From: Alphaproteobacteria bacterium
GTDB taxonomy: Bacteria; Pseudomonadota; Alphaproteobacteria; Micavibrionales; UBA2020
Length of the DNA stretch: 36,553 nt
Direction: 5' to 3'
NCBI GenBank assembly: GCA_028817795.1
Contig: JAPPOU010000144.1
Location: forward strand, 1-36,553
Shown here: positions 16,515 to 23,972 of the stretch, piece after piece
Layout of the letters: each line of letters begins with the position of its first letter
How positions within the stretch are numbered: the stretch's first letter is position 1
Made by a program: the position numbers and the translations under genes
Notes under the pieces: model-generated
The model's input: only the letters and a program-made list of their open reading frames with translations
Told to the model about the DNA's origin: nothing
Database searches by the model: none

Positions 16515-16589
16515 TCATCCCGAACGCAAGTGAGGGATCTTGAGCACTTGATTGACAGGTCAAAGATCCCTCACTTGCGTTCGGGATGA
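16515..16589. repeat. Perfect 27-bp inverted repeat (REP/MITE-like palindrome)
   Basis: Arms 16515-16541 and 16563-16589 are perfectly complementary over 27 bp around a 21-nt loop. Each arm also contains its own small ATCCC...GGGAT dyad, so the element looks like two head-to-head copies of a REP unit beginning TGTCATCCC. No T-run follows on either strand, so it is not a classical intrinsic terminator, although the hairpin could attenuate or protect the RNase E/G transcript. The TGTCATCCC start is shared with the element after gltA. Confidence 0.85.
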
Positions 16590-16647
16590 TAGCAGAGAAG
16601 GCTTTAATTCACTGTAATACACTGATTTAAAATAAAAAAAACCCCAC

Positions 16648-16676
16648 TGGACAGATGGGCGTATTTTGCCTATAAC
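16648..16676 (+). promoter_or_regulatory. Promoter of tRNA-Phe
   Basis: TGGACA (16648-16653) and TATAAC (16671-16676), each matching 5 of 6 consensus bases, are separated by 17 bp. The predicted start near 16683 lies a few bases before the mature tRNA 5' end. Confidence 0.75.
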
Positions 16677-16688
16677 ATCCCCTAACCT

Positions 16689-16764
<76 letters not shown>

Positions 16765-16787
16765 CGCTTTTTTTATCCGTGGCAGGC

Positions 16788-17690
16788 ATGACGACAATCC
16801 TTCTTTACAACGCACAGACGGAATCGAAAATCAGCAGCCTCAAACACGTTGTTGAGGATATTGCCCTGAAAAATACGGGCATCAAGCTGATTGAAGTCAA
16901 CGCCGGCAATTTTCGCGAAAAACTTACAGACAAAGTGGATCTTCTAATCCTGCCCGGCGCGCGCGCTGGCACGGCCTATCGCGACCAATTGGCAGGGGAG
17001 AACTTCGAACACCTGAAAAAACACATGGCACGCGGCATGCACGTTCTGGGCATTTGCGCGGGCAGTTTTGTGCTGGCAAAGGATTTTGACTTTGATGTTT
17101 ACGATCCTGTCACCGGCGATTTGATTGAACAAAAACACATTCAATCTGAAATCGGCATTGCGGATGTACGTGCCTATGGTCCTGACCTGCGCCTATACCC
17201 CTTGCGCCCACGCGAAAAAAGCAATCCATGGTCTGTTTACACAGCTACGCCCGTGACGTTTGACGATGCTGATGGCAAAGAAACAAAAGCCCATGTCGCC
17301 CTGTCAAAAGGGCCCAGCTTTACCGGACACAACCCACAGCAATGCACCCCCATTGCCACATACGATACAACGGGTGATAGCGCCATTGTCGCGTTCAAAT
17401 ACGGCAAAGGCGGCGGCGTTCTTTCCGGCCCGGCTTTAGAGGTAGGAGGCGAGAACCTGATTCACTATGTGTTTGAAGAGCATTTAAAAATCCCGCAATG
17501 CCTGAACGTAATAACCGCGCTGGACAACAGCAAGGACGCCTGGGCAAAACTCTGGGTCAAAACGCTGGAAACACTGCTGCCGGGAAAACCCGCACTGCAT
17601 AACCAGATACGCCAAAATTTCGGCCTCGCGCCCAAAAGCAAGCCCATACCCGGCACGCCGCAACCTCCCACACCCCCAAAATACCCATAA
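16788..17690 (+). CDS. BPL_N-type (biotin-protein ligase N-terminal domain-like) amidotransferase-fold protein
   Basis: The 300-residue product has a class I glutamine-amidotransferase-like fold: a MTTILLYNAQ opening strand, LLILPGARAGTAYRDQL (53-69) and the nucleophile-elbow-like GICAGSFVLA (88-97) with C90. This arrangement is that of the BPL_N family, first known as the N-terminal domain of eukaryotic biotin-protein ligases and also found as free-standing bacterial proteins. There is no ligase catalytic domain; the real BirA is encoded separately at 33691-34428. The C-terminus is Pro-rich (PIPGTPQPPTPPKYP). The frame could be extended upstream through the tRNA gene, but the ATG at 16788 with GGCAGG just before it is the sensible start. 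Substrate and role are unknown. Family assignment is from memory of the pattern. Confidence 0.7.
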   Translation: MTTILLYNAQTESKISSLKHVVEDIALKNTGIKLIEVNAGNFREKLTDKVDLLILPGARAGTAYRDQLAGENFEHLKKHMARGMHVLGICAGSFVLAKDFDFDVYDPVTGDLIEQKHIQSEIGIADVRAYGPDLRLYPLRPREKSNPWSVYTATPVTFDDADGKETKAHVALSKGPSFTGHNPQQCTPIATYDTTGDSAIVAFKYGKGGGVLSGPALEVGGENLIHYVFEEHLKIPQCLNVITALDNSKDAWAKLWVKTLETLLPGKPALHNQIRQNFGLAPKSKPIPGTPQPPTPPKYP

Positions 17691-17732
17691 TAAATGCTGC
17701 GGCGCAAAATATTTATTGGCCCCACCCCCACG

Positions 17733-17762
17733 TTAACCTATTATTAGACTGTGCCTTATAAT
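17733..17762 (+). promoter_or_regulatory. Predicted gltA promoter with a CtrA-like site
   Basis: A perfect TATAAT (17757-17762) has TTAACC (17733-17738) 18 bp upstream. The same region reads TTAA-N7-TTAG (17733-17747), one mismatch from the TTAA-N7-TTAA full site of the alphaproteobacterial cell-cycle regulator CtrA. The promoter assignment is reasonable; the CtrA reading is speculative. Confidence 0.5.
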
Positions 17763-17778
17763 CTGATAGGGGGAAGAC

Positions 17779-19122
17779 ATGCATCTCGCAGAGGACAAAA
17801 TGAGCGACAATACCGCCAAGGCAAAAGATACAAAGAACACCGTCACCATCACAGACAACGCAACGGGCAAAAGCTATGAATTTCCGGTGCTGGAAGGCTC
17901 ATGCGGGCCGCGCACCGTCGATATCCGCAAGTTCTATGCAGAAACAGGCATGTTCACCTATGACCCCGGCTTTACGTCCACCGCATCATGCGAAAGCGCC
18001 CTCACCTTTATTGACGGTGATGAAGGTGTCTTGCTGCACCGTGGTTATTCTATCAAGGAGCTTGCAAATAAAAGCGACTTTCTGGAGGTGTGCCACCTTC
18101 TTTTGTACGGCGATCTGCCCAATAAAACGCAAAAAGAAGACTTCGTGAATACCATCACGCGCCACACCATGCTGCATGAACAAATGCAGTTCTTTTTCCG
18201 TGGCTTCCGCCGTGACAGCCACCCCATGGCAATCATGGTCGGCACGGTGGGCGCGCTATCGGCGTTTTATCATGACTCGCTTGATATTACCGACCCCAAA
18301 CAACGCGAAATTGCCGCACTGCGGTTGATTGCCAAAATTCCGACCATTGCGGCATTGACGTATAAATACTCGATCGGCCAACCTTTTATGTACCCGCGCA
18401 ATGACCTCAGCTTTGCCGAAAACTTTTTGTACATGACATTTGCCGTGCCTAGCGAGCCGTATAAAATCAGCGCCACGCTGGCACGCGCCATGGATAAAAT
18501 ATTTATCTTGCACGCAGATCACGAACAAAACGCATCAACATCCACTGTGCGCCTTGCGGGTTCATCGCACGCCAACCCGTTTGCCTGCATTGCGTCCGGC
18601 ATCGCATCCCTTTGGGGGCCGGCGCACGGCGGCGCGAACGAAGCCGTTTTAAAAATGCTAAAGGAAATCGGGCACAAAGACCGCATTCCCGAATTCATCG
18701 AAAAGGCCAAGGATAAAAACAGCGGCTTCCGCCTGATGGGCTTTGGCCACCGCGTTTACAAAAACTATGACCCACGCGCGGAAATCATGCGCAAAACCTG
18801 CCACGAAGTTTTGAACGAACTGGATATCAAGGACCCGCTTCTTGACCTTGCCATGGAACTGGAGCGCATCGCGCTGGAGGATAAGTACTTCGTTGAGAAA
18901 AAACTCTATCCCAACGTCGATTTTTATTCCGGCATTATCCTGAAAGCGATGGGCTTTCCGACATCGATGTTCACCGTACTGTTCGCGCTGGCGCGTACGG
19001 TCGGCTGGGTCTCGCAATGGAAGGAAATGGTGGAAGAACCCACCCATAAAATCGGCCGCCCCCGCCAGCTTTACACCGGATCGCCTGCACGTCCTTTTGT
19101 GCGGCTGGAAGACAGGCCGTAA
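17779..19122 (+). CDS. gltA: Citrate synthase
   Basis: The 447-residue type II (large, NADH-sensitive-type length) citrate synthase condenses oxaloacetate and acetyl-CoA in the TCA cycle. The catalytic triad is visible: H283 in [12 protein letters not shown]324 in [14 protein letters not shown] and D381 in NVDFYSGI. Spacing between the three is identical to E. coli GltA (H264, H305, D362). The ATG at 17779 has a good AGGGGGA site about 5 bp upstream; a second ATG at 17800 (MSDNTAK) is an alternative. Transcribed alone, with its own predicted promoter and hairpins after the stop. Confidence 0.97.
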   Translation: MHLAEDKMSDNTAKAKDTKNTVTITDNATGKSYEFPVLEGSCGPRTVDIRKFYAETGMFTYDPGFTSTASCESALTFIDGDEGVLLHRGYSIKELANKSDFLEVCHLLLYGDLPNKTQKEDFVNTITRHTMLHEQMQFFFRGFRRDSHPMAIMVGTVGALSAFYHDSLDITDPKQREIAALRLIAKIPTIAALTYKYSIGQPFMYPRNDLSFAENFLYMTFAVPSEPYKISATLARAMDKIFILHADHEQNASTSTVRLAGSSHANPFACIASGIASLWGPAHGGANEAVLKMLKEIGHKDRIPEFIEKAKDKNSGFRLMGFGHRVYKNYDPRAEIMRKTCHEVLNELDIKDPLLDLAMELERIALEDKYFVEKKLYPNVDFYSGIILKAMGFPTSMFTVLFALARTVGWVSQWKEMVEEPTHKIGRPRQLYTGSPARPFVRLEDRP

Positions 19123-19158
19123 AGAATAATTAAGATCAATCGACATTTAAAAGCGTCT

Positions 19159-19310
19159 GTCATCCCTGCGGCATAATCGTGTGAAGCGCGATTATGCCGC
19201 AGGGATCCATATTTGCGTGCCGCAAAGCGGCACACCTTAACTGGGTCCCGTTCGTTGGTGTTTTGCGCTAAGTTTTACTAACGCAAAACACGCAAAACCA
19301 ACGGGATGAC
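19159..19310. repeat. Composite palindromic element downstream of gltA
   Basis: Three hairpins lie in a row: an 18-bp perfect inverted repeat (19162-19179 with 19189-19206), a 7-bp GTGCCGC-AAA-GCGGCAC hairpin (19217-19233), and an imperfect palindrome (about 19247-19305) in which CGCAAAAC occurs twice. The outermost GTCATCCC (19159-19166) and GGGATGAC (19303-19310) are also complementary, so the whole could fold as one cruciform. It shares the TGTCATCCC start with the element at 16515. It lies between the convergent gltA and small-protein array and may serve as a bidirectional terminator, though no T-run is obvious. Confidence 0.75.
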
Positions 19311-19331
19311 AAATTTAAATGTTGATTGATC

Positions 19332-19964
19332 CTAACGCCCAGATTTCGGCCCCGGCTTTGGAAGATGCACGGTTTTAGGCTGCTGGCTTGCGTTGATGGT
19401 GGCCTTCGCAAAAGCGACCCCAATATCCGGGAACTTTTCGAATAGCACCGGTGCTTTCGGGTCATTTGACATTTCAAGGATGTGGTTATTCACGATATCT
19501 GCCTTCACTTGCTCGGCAAGTCGGGAATAGACATTCAGCTTTTCCAGCCATAACGCGTTTTTTTCCTTGTTCTCCTCATACATACGCTCAGCCCCCTTAA
19601 CCATAGAGCGCACACCTCCCACCGTTATGCCCATCGCTGTCAATGTATACAGTACAGAAGCCGTTACAGGCTCAAACATACTCAGTCCTACAATCACAGG
19701 GTATGCAGCAGAGGAAGCGATCACGCCACCTAATGCCCAGTTCTTTTTTCCTTCATTAGATTGGTATATACTCTCGCGATCCCATTGTGCCGCACGCTCT
19801 ATTTCCCGCTTAATATCCTCCTGCAATGCATCAAGGCCTTCATACTGCGCAGCACGGCTTTCCCTCTTTTCAATTGCGGCAAACTTTTCAGACAACGCAC
19901 CTGCAAAGGCCGCACGCCGCAACCTTTCCTGTTCCGCTGCCCATTCTCGCTGTTTTTTATTCAC
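19332..19964 (-). CDS. Paralogous hairpin membrane protein, array member 1 (promoter-distal)
   Basis: A 210-residue protein of a family I do not recognise. Layout: charged helical N-terminus with R/K/E (1-74), hydrophobic hairpin (about 76-118; two segments around YPVIVGLSMFEPV), then a helical C-terminal region with KADIVNNHILEM (154-165) and FEKFPDIGVAFAKA (175-188). It ends with a tail containing HLPKPGPK (200-207). There is no cleavable signal peptide; the hairpin suggests an inner-membrane protein with both ends in the cytoplasm. Last gene of the array, overlapping member 2 by 4 bp. KADIV and LPKPGPK are most like member 2. Confidence 0.8.
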   Translation of the reverse strand: MNKKQREWAAEQERLRRAAFAGALSEKFAAIEKRESRAAQYEGLDALQEDIKREIERAAQWDRESIYQSNEGKKNWALGGVIASSAAYPVIVGLSMFEPVTASVLYTLTAMGITVGGVRSMVKGAERMYEENKEKNALWLEKLNVYSRLAEQVKADIVNNHILEMSNDPKAPVLFEKFPDIGVAFAKATINASQQPKTVHLPKPGPKSGR

Positions 19965-20599
19965 TGCGGTCCCTTTTGTTTCGGTCCGGGCTTGGGCAGG
20001 GAAATGACTTTCATTTCCGCCCGTTCCTCTTGCTGTTTCAACAGAGCATCCGTAAACCGCTCCGAAAGGCTGGGGAATTTAATCATAAATTCACGTACGC
20101 CTTTTTCTTTCGTCATTTCATTCACGCGATTATCGACGATATCGGCTTTCATGCCTTCAACGCTGATCAACACATTATCCAGTGTTCCGACCCATGCAGC
20201 ATGATCGCTCTTAAATATCTTTTCCGTCTTACGCTGCATCACTTTACTGGCAAGAAAAGAACTGCCACCGCCACACACTGCAATGGCTCCCTGAATGGGC
20301 GCACCTATCGCAACGCCTATGCCCAGAGGGATACAAACAAGCGGAACGCCTATCAACGCCCCCACAAAACCGACTGCTGCAATTGTCATGGGAATGCTGC
20401 TGTGCGATACGCTAAAACGCTGAACAACATCAGATTTCTCTTTTGTAATATCATTTTGCAATGAATCAAGTTTCTCATACTTTTCCAGCAGGCTTTTCGT
20501 GCCGTCAATATCAGCCAAGCGCTGCTGCAGATTGCTCGAAAACACCTCCCGCCGCGCCAGTTCCGCTTTTTCCATTTGCTCTTTTTTCTTCTTTTTCAT
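19961..20599 (-). CDS. Paralogous hairpin membrane protein, array member 2
   Basis: The 212-residue member begins with a lysine run (KKKKK) and a charged helix ending at SLLEKYEKLDSLQNDI (36-51). It has a hydrophobic hairpin at about 70-118 rich in Gly, Ile and Val (VGALIGVPLVCIPLGIGVAI, with Pro turns). The C-terminal block has KADIVDNRVNEM (151-162), KFPSLSERFTDALL (174-187) and a SLPKPGPK tail (200-207). It overlaps both neighbours by 4 bp (ATGA), indicating translational coupling. Function unknown. Confidence 0.8.
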   Translation of the reverse strand: MKKKKKEQMEKAELARREVFSSNLQQRLADIDGTKSLLEKYEKLDSLQNDITKEKSDVVQRFSVSHSSIPMTIAAVGFVGALIGVPLVCIPLGIGVAIGAPIQGAIAVCGGGSSFLASKVMQRKTEKIFKSDHAAWVGTLDNVLISVEGMKADIVDNRVNEMTKEKGVREFMIKFPSLSERFTDALLKQQEERAEMKVISLPKPGPKQKGPQ

Positions 20600-21255
20600 G
20601 GCTGTTTTCCTTTCGGCGGGGGTGGCTTGGGCAAAAGCAGCGGCTTTTTCTTTTCCTGAAATTCATTAAGAAGAGCGCGTGTAAAATCTGCCTGTAAATT
20701 AGGACACTTGCGCATCAGCGCCTCTGCACCATCTTCCGCCATCAAATCCGTAATACGATTTTTAACAATATCGTTCTGCATCGCCTCTGCCTTACCCGCA
20801 TAGGCAGATAATGCCTGCGCCCAATCCTGCCCCAAACGTTCATATTCTTCATACTTGCAATCTCTGGCGTTTTTGTCCCATCTCGCCCCCGCTGCGCCCG
20901 CAGCTGCGGTTCCAAAACCTGCAGCGGTCGCCGTCATCATACCCACAACCCCCGTCATCAACCCCAACGGCGCACATATAGCAGCGGAGGCTGCAAAAAC
21001 TATAAATCCGGGCACAATAGTGGCCGTTGCAAATCGCGCCGTTTGATAACGATTGGCCTGCTCATCCACCCATTGCTGTGAAAGTTTTTGTTCCTGAATC
21101 ACAGCTTCACGGAGCATGTTTGCTATTTCATATTTTTGGGCCAAACTTGTTTCTGCCTCCATTCCTACAGCGCAAGCCCGCAGCATATCATCAACCAAAG
21201 AACGCCGTTCCATTTCAATACGTATGCGCTTCTTCTTTTTAGACTCTCTTTTCAT
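20596..21255 (-). CDS. Paralogous hairpin membrane protein, array member 3
   Basis: A 219-residue member with a very basic N-terminus (KRESKKKKRIR), the LAQKYEIANMLREA helix (38-51) and a long Ala/Gly-rich hydrophobic stretch (about 73-124, including TAAGFGTAAAGAAGA). This is the most glycine-zipper-like hairpin in the array. The C-terminal block reads QNDIVKNRITDLM (160-172), KCPNLQADFTRALL (183-196) and a LLLPKPPPPKGK tail (206-217). It overlaps both neighbours by 4 bp. Same architecture as the other six; no known domain recognised. Confidence 0.8.
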   Translation of the reverse strand: MKRESKKKKRIRIEMERRSLVDDMLRACAVGMEAETSLAQKYEIANMLREAVIQEQKLSQQWVDEQANRYQTARFATATIVPGFIVFAASAAICAPLGLMTGVVGMMTATAAGFGTAAAGAAGARWDKNARDCKYEEYERLGQDWAQALSAYAGKAEAMQNDIVKNRITDLMAEDGAEALMRKCPNLQADFTRALLNEFQEKKKPLLLPKPPPPKGKQP

Positions 21256-21890
21256 TTCGGATTCGCTTTCGGTGGGAGTTTAGGCAGGGTTGTCGTGCGC
21301 ATGCTATGCTCTTTGGCAAAAGCCTCTGCAAAACGAACAGAAAGTGCAGGAATACTTTTTAGCAACGGTTCTATATTTTTACTTTTCACAAGTTCTTCAA
21401 CAGGCAGGTTAATGATGGCATCTTTTTGCGCGTTCAAACCTTTTTCCATCACAGATAAAGCGCCAAGCCACGTGCTACTTTCCTCTGTAACGCGGGCCTT
21501 TGTTTTTTCTTCAGCCTTATGAGATAAACTTACCCCCGTAAAAGCGCCCCCCATCGCTCCCAACACGCCCACGCCAGCAACAATGGGGACTACAGCCGGC
21601 GCCGCAAGAAGCATGCCGCCGCCCAATCCCAAAGTGTATAAACCATACACACCCAAGGTTATCTTGCCCCCACGTATACGGGCCGCATCGCCCTGATCGC
21701 GGGCATACATCCCGACCGCTGTGCGTTCTGTGTCAATAATCCCCAAAGCAGATTGAATTTGAAAATACCTTCCTACAGGGTCTTGGGTCCTGCCAATCTC
21801 TTCCATGCGTTTTTGCAGATCTGCCTGTACCGCTTCACGGCGCTCCTGCTCAGCGCGCACGGGATCAATCTTGTCTTTCTTTTTCTTCAT
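21252..21890 (-). CDS. Paralogous hairpin membrane protein, array member 4
   Basis: A 212-residue member with an N-terminal lysine cluster, an amphipathic helix ending DPVGRYFQIQSALGII (37-52) and a hydrophobic hairpin at about 76-120 (GLGGGMLLAAPAVVPIVAGV). It is the most divergent at the C-terminus: the DI-x-N-x-x-x-x-M element is reduced to DAIINLPVEELV, and the tail reads TLPKLPPK (201-208) instead of LPKPxPK. SIPALSVRFAEAF (179-191) keeps the P-x-L-x(3)-F pattern. It overlaps neighbours by 4 bp on each side. Confidence 0.78.
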   Translation of the reverse strand: MKKKKDKIDPVRAEQERREAVQADLQKRMEEIGRTQDPVGRYFQIQSALGIIDTERTAVGMYARDQGDAARIRGGKITLGVYGLYTLGLGGGMLLAAPAVVPIVAGVGVLGAMGGAFTGVSLSHKAEEKTKARVTEESSTWLGALSVMEKGLNAQKDAIINLPVEELVKSKNIEPLLKSIPALSVRFAEAFAKEHSMRTTTLPKLPPKANPK

Positions 21891-22534
21891 GACGGCTTGT
21901 TATCCTGCGGCTTGGGCTTAGGAAGAACAACCCGTTTCGGTTTCTGTGCCTGCATCAAGGCGGAAGCAAACTGCGGTGCAAGCTCAGGGTAATCATGCAT
22001 CAAACCTTCCGCTCCCGGATCAGACGCCAGTGCCGTCATATGGTTCTCAAGCATATCTTTTCTTATGTCGCAAAGTTGCTTATGGCTTGCCCGCAACATA
22101 TCTGTCCATTCTTTATTGCTTGCCAAATAACGACTGTGCGAACCTTTATCCATTTTTTTATGCACAAAAACACCGCCTACCATCGCTCCAACACCCGCCA
22201 GACCTACAGCCACCCCTGCAGCAATACCAACAACAGGACCTATAACAGGCACCGCAGATACCGCCACGGCTGGCGCCGCAATCAGAACTGCCGACATACC
22301 AGTGGCGTGCATTGCAAAATCAGCGAACAGGCCACCTTTGCTTTTTTTACTTCTCTCTTCTGCTTTTGTGCCATCACGTATAAGCTCATCAAGATGATGC
22401 AGCAGGGATTGAATGGCACGGTATTTTTTCACAGGGCTTCTTATCTCCGTGACACGGGCCATTTCTTTGGCAAGAGCGTCAGCTATCTCTGCCCGCCTTT
22501 GTTGCTCTTTTTCATTTTTAACTTTTTTTCGCAT
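21887..22534 (-). CDS. Paralogous hairpin membrane protein, array member 5
   Basis: A 215-residue member with a basic N-terminus, the SPVKKYRAIQSLLHHLDEL helix (33-51) and a long hydrophobic hairpin (about 78-124) with repeated Gly/Ala/Val and central prolines. The C-terminal block has KDMLENHMTALASD (159-172), DYPELAPQFASALM (181-194) and a VLPKPKPQ tail (203-210). This is the only junction in the array without overlap on its upstream side: a 15-bp gap separates it from member 6. NHM is shared with members 6 and 7. Confidence 0.8.
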   Translation of the reverse strand: MRKKVKNEKEQQRRAEIADALAKEMARVTEIRSPVKKYRAIQSLLHHLDELIRDGTKAEERSKKSKGGLFADFAMHATGMSAVLIAAPAVAVSAVPVIGPVVGIAAGVAVGLAGVGAMVGGVFVHKKMDKGSHSRYLASNKEWTDMLRASHKQLCDIRKDMLENHMTALASDPGAEGLMHDYPELAPQFASALMQAQKPKRVVLPKPKPQDNKPS

Positions 22535-22549
22535 TGTTAACCTCTGGCT

Positions 22550-23194
22550 TTAACCACTTGATGGCGGCTTGGGCTTGGGCAAGGAAACGATCTTGGTCAC
22601 ACCCTTATCCTGCTGCGCTTTCATAAAGGCCTTTGAAAACTCCGTATGAAGGGCCGGGTAGCGCTCTAGCAATCTTCCTGCATTCTTATCTGCCGCCAAA
22701 TCCGCCATATGATTTTCAAGGATGTTTTTCTGCATATTTTGCAGCGCCCTGCTGTAAACACCCAGCGTATCCAGCCAATCCTGGCTGGGAAGGGCTTTTT
22801 TCTTTTCCTTCTGCCACATTCTTTTCGCGGTTTTACGGCCTGCGATCTCAAGCACAGGTGCGCCGACAAACAAAGCCACAGGAATAGCCATAGGGATAAT
22901 GGGGGTAAACATGAGCGTACCTACCCCGCCTAAAAAAAGTGCTGTCCCCACACCATCTGCGGTGCGGTCGACGATACTGCTTGTTTTGTGTATGTCTTTC
23001 TGGTCGTTTGCATTCGCAATAAGGCTTTGCCGCGAAACATGCAGTTGCAAGTCTAAAATAGCTTCATATTTTTCAACGAAGCTTTCTATCTTCTCTATCC
23101 CGGCAATTTTTTCCTTCATAAAAGTGCAGAACTCCTGCCGCTGACGCGCCTGTTCTTCTGCCTGCTGTTCTTGCTTTTTCCGTCCCATTATCAT
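22550..23194 (-). CDS. Paralogous hairpin membrane protein, array member 6
   Basis: A 214-residue member. The first ATG (23194) overlaps the stop of member 7 as ATGA with GGAG 4 bp before it; the ATG at 23188 (MGRKKQ) is an alternative that looks more like the starts of the others. It has a charged N-terminus, SFVEKYEAILDLQLHV (38-53) and a hydrophobic hairpin at about 80-120 rich in Pro (FTPIIPMAIPVALFVGAPV). The C-terminal block is QDWLDTLGVY (138-147), KNILENHMADLAADKNA (156-172), RYPALHTEFSKAF (178-190) and a SLPKPKPP tail (204-211). Confidence 0.8.
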   Translation of the reverse strand: MIMGRKKQEQQAEEQARQRQEFCTFMKEKIAGIEKIESFVEKYEAILDLQLHVSRQSLIANANDQKDIHKTSSIVDRTADGVGTALFLGGVGTLMFTPIIPMAIPVALFVGAPVLEIAGRKTAKRMWQKEKKKALPSQDWLDTLGVYSRALQNMQKNILENHMADLAADKNAGRLLERYPALHTEFSKAFMKAQQDKGVTKIVSLPKPKPPSSG

Positions 23195-23877
23195 TTCGCT
23201 CCATCTGCACCCGGTGCTTTACCGAACGGTTTTGGCAAATGCACAATCTTGGGTTCATCTGCATGGCTGCATTTATCAACCAATGCCTTCAAAAACTCAT
23301 CCTTCAGGGATGGATTTTGCGCCAGAACATCACCTGATCTTTGATCCAAAGCCATATCGGCCATATGGTTTTTGAGGAGGTCTTCTTCCTGCACCTCCAG
23401 TGCGGCATCATAATCATCCAGCATCCTCACCCAATCCTGGCTGGGGGCCTCTGTATCTAGTTTTTTATTGGCACGCTTCGATATTGCATCTGACCACCTA
23501 GAACCTGCAGACATCAGCCCTAAACCGGCACTCATCCCGCCCACAACAGAAACAGCCACCGCAATCGGAACCGTGGCTGGTGCTGTAGCAACTATTGCGA
23601 GCGCACCAACACTCCCTAACATCACACTCCCTGCACCTGTTGCCGCCATACCATTGGCAATACGGCCGGAACGGCCACGAAGCTCAGAAATATCATGCGC
23701 CTTAACAATTTTCTTTTCTGCGTCAATGCCTTCGCGCAAATTTTTTATCAACAGGTATTGTTTCACATAACTGGAAGATGCCTCTATCTCCTCCATCGCC
23801 TTTTTCGCAAGACCCAAAAAATCCTGCCTGCGCTGCGCTTCCCGTTCCGCACGTTCCTGTTGTTTTTTCTTGCCCAT
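23191..23877 (-). CDS. Paralogous hairpin membrane protein, array member 7 (first gene of the array)
   Basis: Starting at the ATG at 23877 (MGKKKQQERAE; AGGG about 9 bp upstream) the product has 228 residues; the frame can be read 14 codons further to a TTG at 23919, but that would run across the predicted promoter palindrome. It has a charged N-terminal helix with YVKQYLLIKNLREGI (37-51), an Ala/Gly/Val hairpin at about 76-124, SQDWVRMLDDY (146-156), DLLKNHMADMALD (166-178), NPSLKDEFLKALV (188-200) and a tail with HLPKPFGK (213-220). It lies 95 bp downstream of dnaE, on the same strand, and could be read from dnaE or from its own promoter. Confidence 0.8.
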   Translation of the reverse strand: MGKKKQQERAEREAQRRQDFLGLAKKAMEEIEASSSYVKQYLLIKNLREGIDAEKKIVKAHDISELRGRSGRIANGMAATGAGSVMLGSVGALAIVATAPATVPIAVAVSVVGGMSAGLGLMSAGSRWSDAISKRANKKLDTEAPSQDWVRMLDDYDAALEVQEEDLLKNHMADMALDQRSGDVLAQNPSLKDEFLKALVDKCSHADEPKIVHLPKPFGKAPGADGAK

Positions 23878-23903
23878 TGTAAATGCCCTGACTGTTTTTT
23901 TAA

Positions 23904-23931
23904 TGCCATAACATAACAAAGCGTTATGGCA
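23904..23931. promoter_or_regulatory. Palindrome in the promoter of the small-protein array (candidate operator)
   Basis: A 9-bp perfect inverted repeat, TGCCATAAC-N10-GTTATGGCA, with a second nested ATAAC...GTTAT pairing. It covers the -10 and most of the spacer of the predicted promoter, the usual place for a repressor site. No T-run follows, so it is not a dnaE terminator. Confidence 0.5.
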
Positions 23932-23938
23932 AAATCAA
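23910..23938 (-). promoter_or_regulatory. Predicted promoter of the small-protein array
   Basis: On the minus strand TTGATT (plus 23933-23938) and TATGTT (plus 23910-23915) are 17 bp apart; each matches 4 of 6 consensus bases. Transcription would start near 23903, about 26 nt before the ATG of the first array gene. Confidence 0.4.
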
Positions 23939-23972
23939 GGGGTAAAAAAATATTAAGTTTCAATGTATTAAA

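Noticed and set aside
16515..16589. Palindrome as intrinsic terminator of the infA-maf-RNase operon
   Set aside because: There is no U-tract on either strand and the arms are too long and perfect; a REP-like element fits better, although an effect on transcript ends is not excluded.
19332..23877. Small-protein array as a prophage holin or bacteriocin cluster
   Set aside because: There are no phage, export or immunity genes nearby, no leader peptides, and the charged terminal domains are too large for typical holins or class II bacteriocins.
23878..23919. TTG start 14 codons upstream in the first small-protein gene
   Set aside because: It would cover the predicted -10 box and palindrome; the downstream ATG gives the lysine-rich start shared by the paralogs.
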